In this document: in pieces, positions 34,600 through 42,115 of the stretch
How positions within the stretch are numbered: position 1 is the stretch's first letter
How the letters are laid out: the number at the start of each line of letters is the position of its first letter
NCBI GenBank assembly: GCA_031291635.1
Contig: JARLIR010000117.1
Span: forward strand, 1-45,133
Source of the DNA: Rhizomicrobium sp.
GTDB lineage: Bacteria > Pseudomonadota > Alphaproteobacteria > Micropepsales > Micropepsaceae
Direction: 5' to 3'
Length of the DNA: 45,133 nucleotides
Notes under the pieces: generated by a model
Databases searched by the model: none
What the model was told of the DNA's origin: nothing
What the model saw: the letters and a program-made list of their open reading frames with translations, nothing else
Position numbers and translations under genes: made by a program

Positions 34600-35343
34600 T
34601 TAGGGCAGCGTCAGAACACCCTGCGCCAACCAACGCTCGTAAACGGCCAGATCGCTTTCGTTGTCGCACTCACCCCAAGGGCCGATCTTGGCCACGGTCG
34701 CGATGGCCACGTCCTTGGCAATCAAGCGCGCCAGGAGGCTGGTCATATCAAGCCGGTCTTGTTCGTGCGCCGGTAGAGAGGCGATTGCCGCGAGGGCCTT
34801 TTTCCAACCCGCGGGAGAAAATTTGACCAGCCCCATATACTGGCCTTCGATCTCGGTGAAGCTCGTTACCCGCCGCCCGATATCGATCAGGGTGCCGGAG
34901 TCGTCGCGCTTGAAGCTTTCCGCATCGGACAAGGGATCGCTGCTGCGTTCTTCCCACAGCGTTTGCCACTCCGGATCGAAGCTCACGACGATCTCGCCCG
35001 GCGCGGCCGCCAGCGCGCGAACCGTTTCTGGCGTATAAAAGATGTCCGAATAGCTGACGATCACCTTCTCGCTCTGCAACCAGGGCTCCGCCGTCATCAG
35101 GCTTGCCACCATATTGGTTTCGGCCCAGCGCGGATTGTGGAAGCGGGTTTCCGTCAGACCGGCCAGGGTTTCGGCGCGATAGCCGGTGACAAGCGCGATG
35201 GCGCTGCAGCCGCCGTCCGTCAGACTGGTGATGGCTCGTGCTATCAGCGATTTGCCGCCCAGTTCGACCAAGCCTTTGGGGCGATCAGCGGTGCGCGGAC
35301 CAAGGCGGCTGCCACGTCCAGCAGCGAGGATGAGGGCTTTCAT
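34600..35343 (-). CDS. LicC-like cytidylyltransferase (CTP:phosphoglutamine cytidylyltransferase, Cj1416-like)
   Basis: A 247-aa NTP-transferase with an intact loop LILAAGRGSRLG (4-15), RPKGLVELGGK (21-31), the LicC-type TNMVASL (76-82) and a metal-binding YSD (98-100). By fold alone it resembles phosphocholine cytidylyltransferase LicC. Its two upstream, overlapping neighbours are a class I amidotransferase-like gene and a PEP-synthase-like gene, the Campylobacter Cj1416-Cj1417-Cj1418 set, so I infer that it couples CTP to L-glutamine phosphate to give CDP-L-glutamine. The start ATG 35343 overlaps the stop of the amidotransferase gene (ATGA). Confidence 0.8.
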   Translation of the reverse strand: MKALILAAGRGSRLGPRTADRPKGLVELGGKSLIARAITSLTDGGCSAIALVTGYRAETLAGLTETRFHNPRWAETNMVASLMTAEPWLQSEKVIVSYSDIFYTPETVRALAAAPGEIVVSFDPEWQTLWEERSSDPLSDAESFKRDDSGTLIDIGRRVTSFTEIEGQYMGLVKFSPAGWKKALAAIASLPAHEQDRLDMTSLLARLIAKDVAIATVAKIGPWGECDNESDLAVYERWLAQGVLTLP

Positions 35344-35942
35344 GGGGCACGTCCGTAAATGTCGTGAAGCAGAGCAATATCCTCTGGCCGCGGCGGTTCG
35401 ATCCGTTCGGGATGCCACATGATACCGTGCAATCGGCCCCGAGGGCTGCGGATCGCTTTGATGACGCCGTCCTCGGCACTGCCGGTCACCAGCAGCGCGG
35501 CTACAGTCTCGGTCGCCCCGAAATTGTGAAAACTGTTGACGGTGATGTCGCCATCGGCAAAGCGGATGGTCTGGCGCGGGCAGACATGCCCCTGCACCCG
35601 TTTGAGGGGCACGCCGTAATGGGCCTGGATCATTTGCATGCCACGGCAAACACCAAGCAAGGGTAAGTCACGATCCAAGGCATAGCGGAGTAGGGCGCTT
35701 TCGACCGCGTCGCGTTCGGGCGCATCGCCTCCCAGCGCGGCAAGATCATTGCCGCCCGTCAACAAGATGCCGCCCGGCTGTGTTTCGGCCAGGAAGGCTT
35801 CCAGCAAAGACGGATTGTTTGGCACTGGCAAAGCGATAAGTCCCGCTTGCGCGAGCAGGGCGCTCCAGCGCTGGTCGAGAGCATCACGCCGCTCATGGGT
35901 GTTCGGATCGGTAATCACGCGCTGCGTGACCGCGATCTTCAC
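35340..35942 (-). CDS. Class I glutamine-amidotransferase-fold hydrolase (gamma-glutamyl-CDP-amidate hydrolase, Cj1417-like)
   Basis: A 200-aa protein of the peptidase C26/GATase 1 fold. The nucleophile elbow is GVCRGMQM (C99) and the catalytic His/Glu pair is MWHPER (H177, E179), so the full triad is present. There is no fused synthetase domain. In the phosphoramidate pathway the Cj1417 enzyme hydrolyses CDP-L-glutamine to cytidine diphosphoramidate plus glutamate; gene order supports that role. A generic gamma-Glu-GABA hydrolase is the alternative. It starts with GTG 35942, overlapping the upstream TGA (GTGA). Confidence 0.8.
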   Translation of the reverse strand: MKIAVTQRVITDPNTHERRDALDQRWSALLAQAGLIALPVPNNPSLLEAFLAETQPGGILLTGGNDLAALGGDAPERDAVESALLRYALDRDLPLLGVCRGMQMIQAHYGVPLKRVQGHVCPRQTIRFADGDITVNSFHNFGATETVAALLVTGSAEDGVIKAIRSPRGRLHGIMWHPERIEPPRPEDIALLHDIYGRAP

Positions 35943-38281
35943 GTCACGATCTCGACGGTTTTGTTGGCACAATCAATGGTGAGGATTTGCGCCCCGCTCC
36001 AGCGGTCGAACAATACCTGGCCGGCGCCGATTACGGCGGGAATACGCAGCTCGCCAGCGCGGATCGCCATATGCGAGTTGACACCGCCATAGGCCGTGAT
36101 GAGCCCCGCGATACCATGCGAGAAGACCCAATCGAAGCCGGGATCGGCACTCGGGATGGCGACAATGGCGCCGCGTAACGCCGCGCGGTTTTCGTGGCCT
36201 GTCACCGGCGCGGAGACGGCTAGCTGGGTGACGAAATTGGGTTCCATCACTGGCGTTTCGATGCACCAGACATCGTCCGGTGCGGTGATGAGGGGGGGCA
36301 GCGCAATGGCTTTGGTCAAGGCGAAAGCTTCGCGGCCTTCTGCGATCGAGCGGCGCAAAGCGGTTTCGGCATCGCCGCAAGCCGAATGCAGCCGCAAGAT
36401 GTCGCCGATCCGCGCATAGGACAGATCCTCGCGCGTCAGACCAAAGCTTTGTCCGAGCTCTGCAAGGCTTTCGAGCACACAGGAAAGATTACGCGTGAAG
36501 ATCAGTTTGGCGTTCTCGCGCCCTTCGATGGCGGCTTTCAAAAAATTGAACAAGCCGACCACATCATGCGCCAGCCCATGTTCTTTGAGCAGGGCGTTTA
36601 TGGTGTTCATCTGACGCATGGTCAGCGCGAAGGGGACCGCGGCCTCGCTCTTGCCGTCATTGTTCTGCCAGTCGAAATAGAAATCGGCTTCGGCGTCGTA
36701 ACGCGGCGAGCGGATGTCGTAGGTACCGGGCCTGAGATGGCCGTAGCGCTCCAGGAATACCGTGCGGCCCAGCGTCTGGCGGTCGCGGGCCATCTCCGTC
36801 GATACCGCTTCCAGGCTGCCGAGGAAGGCTTGGTAATCGGTTTCGCTCAAGGCGCCGACGCTGACGAGGGTGCGCAGCATTTGGACCGCAATGAATCCCG
36901 CCCGGGCGAGCCCCGCAAAAGGCAACGTGCCGTAGCGCTTGCAATCCTCGATCAGCCAATAGATGCGCGAGATCGGGTTTTCGATGCTCTTGGTGATTTC
37001 GAAGCGCTTGCTCAAAGTCTCGAGCTTGGCCGCATCCTGGTGCCAAAGACCGCGGCTGTCGATAATGGTGTTGGTGAGCTGGCGCAGCTTGTCCTGAATG
37101 GTGGCGATTTCATCGTCGCTGAAACCGGCTGCGGATAAGGCGCGCAAGCGGTCCGGCAGGTCCAGCGTGTAACAGGTAAAGATGATCTCGAATTCGACCT
37201 TGTCGTGCAGCGCAGGGCGGCGTTCCAGGCAATCCAGATAATAATCGGCAAGCTTGGTGGCGAGCGGATCCGGAATATCAGCCGGAATGAACGAATTGAA
37301 ACTGACGCGGATGTCAATGAAGGGCTGGCCGAAAAAATCGTGCAGCAGCGGAAAGCTGCGTAGATTGCGATAGCCGTAATTGCTGCGTTGATAAGCCCAG
37401 ATCTCGTCGGTGATGAGTTCGCGATAAAGCGACAGAGCCAGTGGCCGCGGCCTTATGCCGATCATCTCGGCCGGATTCCAATCGGGCATGACGCCGAACA
37501 TGGTGCGGCGGCCGCACAAATAGGGATGCGGGCGGCTCTTTTCCGCAATCTGCAGCGCGATGTGCGCCAGCGCCTCTTGATGCGCGGCCGCGCTGATCGT
37601 TGGCGGATTGCGCAGCACCAGCGGGCGGACTTGGAAGAGATAGAGCTTGCCGTAGGCGTCGAAGGCGAACTCGATGTCGAGGGCAGGGCTGCCCGTCCAC
37701 GCTTCAAGCTCGGTGATCAGCGCCAACAGACGGGCGAAGCGTTCGTCTTTGATCTCTGGGGCATGGCGGGAGATCAGCACGGTGCGGGCATCACGCCCAC
37801 CGGTGACCGTGGTGGTATCTGCCCCATCAGCAATCGCAATGACGGCATAAGGACTGAGTGTGTTGGGATCGACGGAGAAGACCACACCACTGGCCGCGGT
37901 GTCCTGCAGCATCGGCTGGACTAAGACTTCATGACGCGGATCGGCATCGCCGTAAGAGGCAGTCACCGTCTCGATTGCGACGCGCAAGGCCGCCGGTCCA
38001 GAGACATTCAGCACGCTATCGAAGTGACCGGCTTGCGAGCTTTCGCTGCTGTCCTCGCCCCATGCGCTGGAGCGTACGATCAGCGGCTGCCCCGACCATG
38101 CTTGACTCATGATGTCGCAAAGGACGGCTTGCGGGTTGCGCAAATACGCGGCCAGTCCGAACCGATAGAGCGGCAGGATGACGGCTGTCGTCAGATGCGG
38201 CGTAAGGAATTCCAGCGTCGCCGCCTTGGTCGAGAAGAGCACGGCCGCAGGTGAAAATGGCTGTAGTGCCGGGCTGTTCAT
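35939..38281 (-). CDS. PEP-synthase-like phosphotransferase (L-glutamine kinase, Cj1418-like)
   Basis: A 780-aa three-part protein like a compact PEP synthase/PPDK. The N-terminal ATP-grasp domain (about 1-240) carries PLIVRSSAWGEDS (R70, E76), VLVQPML, SGVVFSVDPN and FQVRPL. A long unique middle domain (about 250-640) replaces the PEP/pyruvate barrel. The C-terminal mobile domain has GGVNSHMAIRAGELRIPAVI, whose His (residue 737) would be the phospho-carrier; the usual Thr before Ser-His is Asn. Without a pyruvate barrel it is not a PEP synthase. In Cj1418 this architecture phosphorylates the amide nitrogen of L-glutamine using ATP. ATG 38281 is preferred over TTG 38323. Confidence 0.82.
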   Translation of the reverse strand: MNSPALQPFSPAAVLFSTKAATLEFLTPHLTTAVILPLYRFGLAAYLRNPQAVLCDIMSQAWSGQPLIVRSSAWGEDSSESSQAGHFDSVLNVSGPAALRVAIETVTASYGDADPRHEVLVQPMLQDTAASGVVFSVDPNTLSPYAVIAIADGADTTTVTGGRDARTVLISRHAPEIKDERFARLLALITELEAWTGSPALDIEFAFDAYGKLYLFQVRPLVLRNPPTISAAAHQEALAHIALQIAEKSRPHPYLCGRRTMFGVMPDWNPAEMIGIRPRPLALSLYRELITDEIWAYQRSNYGYRNLRSFPLLHDFFGQPFIDIRVSFNSFIPADIPDPLATKLADYYLDCLERRPALHDKVEFEIIFTCYTLDLPDRLRALSAAGFSDDEIATIQDKLRQLTNTIIDSRGLWHQDAAKLETLSKRFEITKSIENPISRIYWLIEDCKRYGTLPFAGLARAGFIAVQMLRTLVSVGALSETDYQAFLGSLEAVSTEMARDRQTLGRTVFLERYGHLRPGTYDIRSPRYDAEADFYFDWQNNDGKSEAAVPFALTMRQMNTINALLKEHGLAHDVVGLFNFLKAAIEGRENAKLIFTRNLSCVLESLAELGQSFGLTREDLSYARIGDILRLHSACGDAETALRRSIAEGREAFALTKAIALPPLITAPDDVWCIETPVMEPNFVTQLAVSAPVTGHENRAALRGAIVAIPSADPGFDWVFSHGIAGLITAYGGVNSHMAIRAGELRIPAVIGAGQVLFDRWSGAQILTIDCANKTVEIVT

Positions 38282-38296
38282 AAGGCGGGCCGTTCC

Positions 38297-38329
38297 GGGC
38301 AAAGGTCGGGCAAAGTCAAGCAAAGTATC
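38297..38329. promoter_or_regulatory. Three 11-bp direct repeats in the divergent kinase control region
   Basis: GGGCAAAGGTC (38297-38307), GGGCAAAGTCA (38308-38318) and AGCAAAGTATC (38319-38329) are head-to-tail copies at about one helical turn. They lie in the 87-bp gap between the divergent glutamine-kinase-like and CDP-phosphoramidate-kinase-like genes, next to an AT-rich TATCATTAATAT stretch that could hold -10 elements. A cooperative activator or repressor array is inferred. Confidence 0.45.
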
Positions 38330-38368
38330 ATTAATATCCTGCTAATCCGATCGTGGCATAGATGCGCT

Positions 38369-38938
38369 ATGAACCAAGCGGGCCGCGTCATTTGGATTAC
38401 GGGACTTTCCGGAGCGGGCAAGTCGACGCTCGCGGCGCTGCTGCAGCACGCGCTGCAACAGGCGGGACAAGCCGTTATCCTGCTGGACGGAGACGAAGTG
38501 CGCAGCGTGATGCCGCTGGGCGATCGCTTTGATCGCGAGGCGCGTTTGGCTCTGGCGCTATCTTATGGTCGGCTTTGCCGCCTCCTGGCGTTACAGAACT
38601 ATACGGTGATCTGCGCCACCATCTCGATGCGGGCCGAGGTTTACGCTTGGAACCGGCAGAACCTTCCGGGCTATATCGAGGTGTTCCTGGATGTGCCTGC
38701 GCGTTTGCGAGCCGCGCGCGATCCCAAACGCTATTACGCTAGGCTGGAAAACGAAGGCTTGGGTGATTTCGCTGGCCATGACCAAGCGGTTGATGAACCA
38801 CCCTCGCCGGATCTGCGCCTGGTGCCGGAGGAGAGCGAAAGCCCGCGCGAAAGTCTCAGCCGGATTCTCGCCCTTATCGCCGCCCGCGAAGGTGCCGCCC
38901 AGGATCAGGCCCGTGCGGCAGACCAAGCCCGGGTTTGA
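38369..38938 (+). CDS. APS-kinase-fold enzyme (cytidine diphosphoramidate kinase, Cj1415-like)
   Basis: A 189-aa P-loop kinase: ITGLSGAGKST (10-20), LLDGDEVRS (38-46), ATISMRAEVYAWNRQ and YIEVFLDVP. These are APS-kinase motifs, but the canonical ISPFR block reads ISMRA. No sulfate-activation genes are nearby. In Campylobacter, Cj1415 (annotated as APS kinase) phosphorylates the 3'-OH of cytidine diphosphoramidate, giving the PAPS-like donor; the divergent glutamine-kinase operon makes that the best call here. The C-terminal tail is Ala/Gln-rich and its last 34 bp overlap the convergent methyltransferase gene. Confidence 0.8.
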   Translation: MNQAGRVIWITGLSGAGKSTLAALLQHALQQAGQAVILLDGDEVRSVMPLGDRFDREARLALALSYGRLCRLLALQNYTVICATISMRAEVYAWNRQNLPGYIEVFLDVPARLRAARDPKRYYARLENEGLGDFAGHDQAVDEPPSPDLRLVPEESESPRESLSRILALIAAREGAAQDQARAADQARV

Positions 38939-39693
38939 TAGGTCGTCTCGATATACGCCAGACCCTCAATCTTCTTCGCGATGTAGGCGAGGAAGGCTGC
39001 GAAGCGTTCCGGTCCCAGACGCACTTGCACTTCATTGACCGAGCGCCAGACGCCAAGATAAACCGCCGGGCTCTGACGAATGACATGGCGTCCTTCCAGA
39101 TAAACCGTGTCGCGATAAAGCGGGCTTGCGTTCAGGATCTCGGTCATGCGGTCGGCGATGCCGCTGCGACCGGAGGAAACGCGGGCGTACTCGGGCGATA
39201 GGCGCGTCAGTTCGGCTTCGACTTCGACCAGCAGAGGCGACACAGCGATCAGCCGCGGATTCCACAGCGCCACGAAACGTCCGCCCGGACGCAGCAGGCG
39301 ATGAAACTCGCAGAGGCCTTTGTCGGTATCGACCCAGTGGAAGGACGAGGCCATGCTGACGAGATCGGCGCAGCCATCAGCCAGACCGGTCTTCTCGCCG
39401 GAGCCATCGCGCCAGGCAATGGCGGGGCTGTCGCGTTCGCCGCAACGGCGCATATCGGCGTTGGGCTCGATCGCCGTGACGCTGTGAAGACCACGCGCGG
39501 CCAGCATCCGCGTCCAGATACCCGTTCCCGCGCCGACATCGACAGCATCGATCTGGCTGGCAGGCTTGCCGGTCAGCGCCAGCAACGCCGTGAGGATGGA
39601 GGGCGCATAATCCGGACGGTATTTGGAGTAGTCCTCGGCCAGACCGGTGTAGTCGCCCAGGGTTTTCGGCACGTTTTGCATGAGATTTTCCAT
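38905..39693 (-). CDS. Class I SAM-dependent methyltransferase
   Basis: A 262-aa Rossmann methyltransferase. SKYRPDYAPSILTALLAL leads into SAM motif I DVGAGTGIWTRMLAARG (about 51-67), followed by the acidic strand end AIEPNADM, then MASSFHWV and LLRPGGRFVALWNP. The start ATG 39693 forms a TAATG junction with the stop of the upstream gene, implying coupling. Methyltransferases (Cj1419/Cj1420) accompany the Campylobacter phosphoramidate genes and are thought to make the O-methyl group; the same role is inferred here. The target is not determinable from motifs. Confidence 0.82.
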   Translation of the reverse strand: MENLMQNVPKTLGDYTGLAEDYSKYRPDYAPSILTALLALTGKPASQIDAVDVGAGTGIWTRMLAARGLHSVTAIEPNADMRRCGERDSPAIAWRDGSGEKTGLADGCADLVSMASSFHWVDTDKGLCEFHRLLRPGGRFVALWNPRLIAVSPLLVEVEAELTRLSPEYARVSSGRSGIADRMTEILNASPLYRDTVYLEGRHVIRQSPAVYLGVWRSVNEVQVRLGPERFAAFLAYIAKKIEGLAYIETTYQTRAWSAARA

Positions 39694-40721
39694 TAAGCTG
39701 CCCGGGCGGTCTGCCACTTGTCGGCAATGGCGGGATTGGCGTCGACGAAGAGCTGCATGTCGGGCTCATAGCGCTGGTGATAACAGTCGATCATCAAGGC
39801 GGCGAGCGCATCCTGTTCGGCGGCCACGATGGTTTCGACGGTTTGATAATCACCAAGGATTTTGGACGCCAGCGATTGGCGGATACCGGGATGAGAGACG
39901 AGTGCGGCAAACGAATCCTGCTCACGGTGCAGTTCGGAATAAGACAGCATGGTCGGCGCTGCCGCATGCACATGAATAGGCGCGCTCGGTCCCAGCAAAC
40001 CCTCAAGCCCTTCCAAAACGACCTGGCCGAGCGGCAGCAAATTGCCAGGCAGCGCGTTGTAGCTGGCCTCGACGGGCTGGGCCGTGAAGGCCAGGATCAT
40101 TTCGCGATCGAGCAGGCTGAGCGGCATACGATAATGGTTGAAGAAGGTATCGGCCGCGCTATTGGCCAAGCCGTCCCACGACACCGGAGCTTTGCAGGGG
40201 GCCCCGAACATATCGCAGATATCTTCGATGGTCCCGGCGAAGCGCGACTGTGAGAAGTCCGAGATATCGAGCACCAGTTTTTGATAACGCTCAATGGCGC
40301 GGAAGCGGCGCATATAGTCGATGAACGAGGTCCATTGCTCGATGTGCGGCAGCAGCAATTCGACGACGCTCTGGCCCCTCGCGATGCGTAAGCTGGTGGC
40401 CTCGAAATTGTGGCAGACATGCATGGTCAGCAGTGTTTTGGCCATGCTGTGCAAATGGGCAATGGGTTCGCGCACGGTATAGACGATGGGGCTGGCCGGA
40501 AGTTCCGCCAGAATGGCCGACATCGCTTCGAGGTTCTGCTCGTGCTGGGTCAGGATGAAGGGGCGTCTGGCGGTGTGGAAGAAGTAGAGCGGCGAGGCCA
40601 TGATTTTGGCCGAGTCGTTCCAGCGGATGAAGTCGGCCGAAGCATAGCGCGACAGCGCATCGGCCGTGGCTTTCGTGGCAACCCGTCCGATGGCCAGCAA
40701 AAAGCCGCGGAAATGGTTCAT
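39693..40721 (-). CDS. Sulfotransferase-like protein, candidate phosphoramidate transferase
   Basis: A 342-aa protein without signal peptide. FLLAIGRVATKATADALSRY (about 6-25) resembles a 5'-phosphate-binding loop, and VYTVREPIAHLHSMAKTLL (about 80-98) resembles the 3'-phosphate-binding strand-helix (R-x-P...S) of PAPS sulfotransferases; the rest is helical and unrecognised. It is the first gene of a two-gene operon with the methyltransferase. A donor with a 3'-phosphonucleotide, like 3'-phospho-CDP-phosphoramidate, would suit this fold, so it could transfer the phosphoramidate to glycan. True sulfotransferase activity is the alternative. ATG 40721 is chosen over an upstream start nine codons earlier. 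Confidence 0.5.
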   Translation of the reverse strand: MNHFRGFLLAIGRVATKATADALSRYASADFIRWNDSAKIMASPLYFFHTARRPFILTQHEQNLEAMSAILAELPASPIVYTVREPIAHLHSMAKTLLTMHVCHNFEATSLRIARGQSVVELLLPHIEQWTSFIDYMRRFRAIERYQKLVLDISDFSQSRFAGTIEDICDMFGAPCKAPVSWDGLANSAADTFFNHYRMPLSLLDREMILAFTAQPVEASYNALPGNLLPLGQVVLEGLEGLLGPSAPIHVHAAAPTMLSYSELHREQDSFAALVSHPGIRQSLASKILGDYQTVETIVAAEQDALAALMIDCYHQRYEPDMQLFVDANPAIADKWQTARAA

Positions 40722-40989
40722 GGCAGGCGTCTCCAACCGCAACGGCAACTATGATGAAGGGCTTATAGTTAACATTCGGTTTTTGCACTGGGCGGCCTGT
40801 TTACACTTCAGGAGCCGACAGCGCGGGGTCCGCTTTCGTGCCGACTAGGGGCTGCCTGCTATCCGGTGCGGGGATGAACGCGGAAGGCAGGCACGAAAAT
40901 TTGAGCCGAGACGCCTTTTCTATTTTGTCAGACAAGTTATGGTGCCGCCAAAGCCTCGTCGCAAGTAGGCTCATGGGAGGAACCAGTAA
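40722..40989. promoter_or_regulatory. Divergent control region before the esterase gene
   Basis: This 268-bp gap between the transferase operon (minus) and the esterase (plus) contains the nested inverted repeat listed at 40834-40898 and a strong Shine-Dalgarno GGGAGG (40975-40980) ahead of the esterase ATG. A TTGTCA at 40925-40930 is a possible -35, but I see no good matching -10. No small ORF is convincing. Confidence 0.4.
40834..40898. promoter_or_regulatory. Nested inverted repeat (about 65 nt)
   Basis: Outer arms TTTCGTGCC (40834-40842) and GGCACGAAA (40890-40898) are perfect reverse complements. Inside, CTGCCT (40852-40857) pairs with AGGCAG (40885-40890, sharing one base with the outer arm), and CCG/CGG closes the apex. 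The result is a long bulged stem in the divergent gap. It could be an mRNA leader structure on either strand or a composite protein site. Confidence 0.4.
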
Positions 40990-42081
40990 ATGTCACTTCG
41001 GCGTATGCTTGTGCTTGCTTGCATCAGTCTTGGTTTGGCCAGCTTGGCCCATGCGCAATCCAGTGATACGGCAGCAAAACCGCCACGTCCGCCGCTGATC
41101 GTGCCTGCGCCGATCGCCGGAGCCGCGAGCGTATCCGTGGAGCGGATCAAGGTTCACGGGGCCTCGCTCGAGGGCAATCTGGAGGGCGATTCCCCCGACC
41201 GGGATGTCATCGTCTACTTGCCGCCCAGTTATCAAAAGGACTCCAAGCGCCGTTACCCGGTGCTCTACGCCTTGCATGGCTATTCGATCAGCGCCGAAAA
41301 ATGGACGGGCGAGATCAAGACGCCGCAGACCATTGAGGGGGCTTTCGCCACCGGCAGCAACGAGATGATCGTGGTGCTCGCCAATGCCCAGACCTTGCAC
41401 AATGGCTCCATGTATTCCAATTCGGTAACCACCGGAAACTGGGAAGATTTCATCTCCCGTGACTTGGTTACCTATATCGATGGCCATTATCGCACTATTG
41501 CCAATCGCTTGAGCCGCGGCATTGCCGGGCATTCCATGGGTGGTTACGGCACGGTGCGGATCGCCATGCGCCATCCCGATGTTTTCTCGGCCTTCTACGC
41601 CATGAGCCCTTGCTGCATGTCGATGCGCCAAGCGCCGCCACCCGAAATGGCCAAGAAGCAGGAAGAGGCCAAAGCCGCTGGCGACGAGAGCAAGCTCGAT
41701 TTCTTCACGCGCGCCAGCTTTGCCACCGCCGCAGCGTGGTCGCCCAATCCGAAGGATCCGCCCTTTTTCTTCGATCTGCCGACCAAAGATGGCGTGCCGC
41801 AACCGGCTGTGTTGGCCAAATGGGCGGCCAATTCACCGCTCGCGATGGTCGATCAGAACATCGCCAATTTGCGCCAGTACCGGGCCATTGCGCTGGATGT
41901 CGGCGATCTCGATAGCTTGAAGACCGATACGGCCGAGCTGCATCGCATCCTTGATACTTACGGCATCGCCAACAGTTTCGAGCTCTACAGCGGCGACCAT
42001 GTCAGCGCCGTGGCGGATCGTTGGCAGAATCACGTGATGCCGTTCTTCAGCAAAGCGCTCGCAAGCGACCACAGCAAATAA
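40990..42081 (+). CDS. Secreted esterase D / feruloyl-esterase-like alpha/beta hydrolase
   Basis: A 363-aa exported hydrolase. A Sec signal peptide ends at AHA-Q (cleavage after residue 22), followed by a Pro-rich linker. The alpha/beta hydrolase core shows RRYPVLYALHGYS (oxyanion region), the nucleophile elbow GIAGHSMGGYG (S182), an acid in VGDLDSLKTD and the His in SGDHVSAV. This is the esterase D/CE1-like group that includes feruloyl and acetyl-xylan esterases. Followed by GH3 and GH51-like genes on the same strand, it probably removes ester side groups from arabinoxylan; the exact ester is unknown. Confidence 0.8.
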   Translation: MSLRRMLVLACISLGLASLAHAQSSDTAAKPPRPPLIVPAPIAGAASVSVERIKVHGASLEGNLEGDSPDRDVIVYLPPSYQKDSKRRYPVLYALHGYSISAEKWTGEIKTPQTIEGAFATGSNEMIVVLANAQTLHNGSMYSNSVTTGNWEDFISRDLVTYIDGHYRTIANRLSRGIAGHSMGGYGTVRIAMRHPDVFSAFYAMSPCCMSMRQAPPPEMAKKQEEAKAAGDESKLDFFTRASFATAAAWSPNPKDPPFFFDLPTKDGVPQPAVLAKWAANSPLAMVDQNIANLRQYRAIALDVGDLDSLKTDTAELHRILDTYGIANSFELYSGDHVSAVADRWQNHVMPFFSKALASDHSK

Positions 42082-42115
42082 CAGCAACAATTGAGCGCGA
42101 AAAACGAGGTTGGCC

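Noticed and set aside
35939..38281. Metabolic PEP synthase or pyruvate phosphate dikinase
   Set aside because: It has the ATP-grasp and phospho-His domains but no recognisable PEP/pyruvate barrel motifs, and its neighbours are glycan genes.
34600..40721. Sulfated-polysaccharide cluster (APS kinase plus sulfotransferase)
   Set aside because: No ATP sulfurylase or other sulfate-activation gene is present. The kinase-like gene faces a glutamine-kinase/hydrolase/cytidylyltransferase trio that sulfation does not need, and the phosphoramidate pathway explains all four core genes at once.
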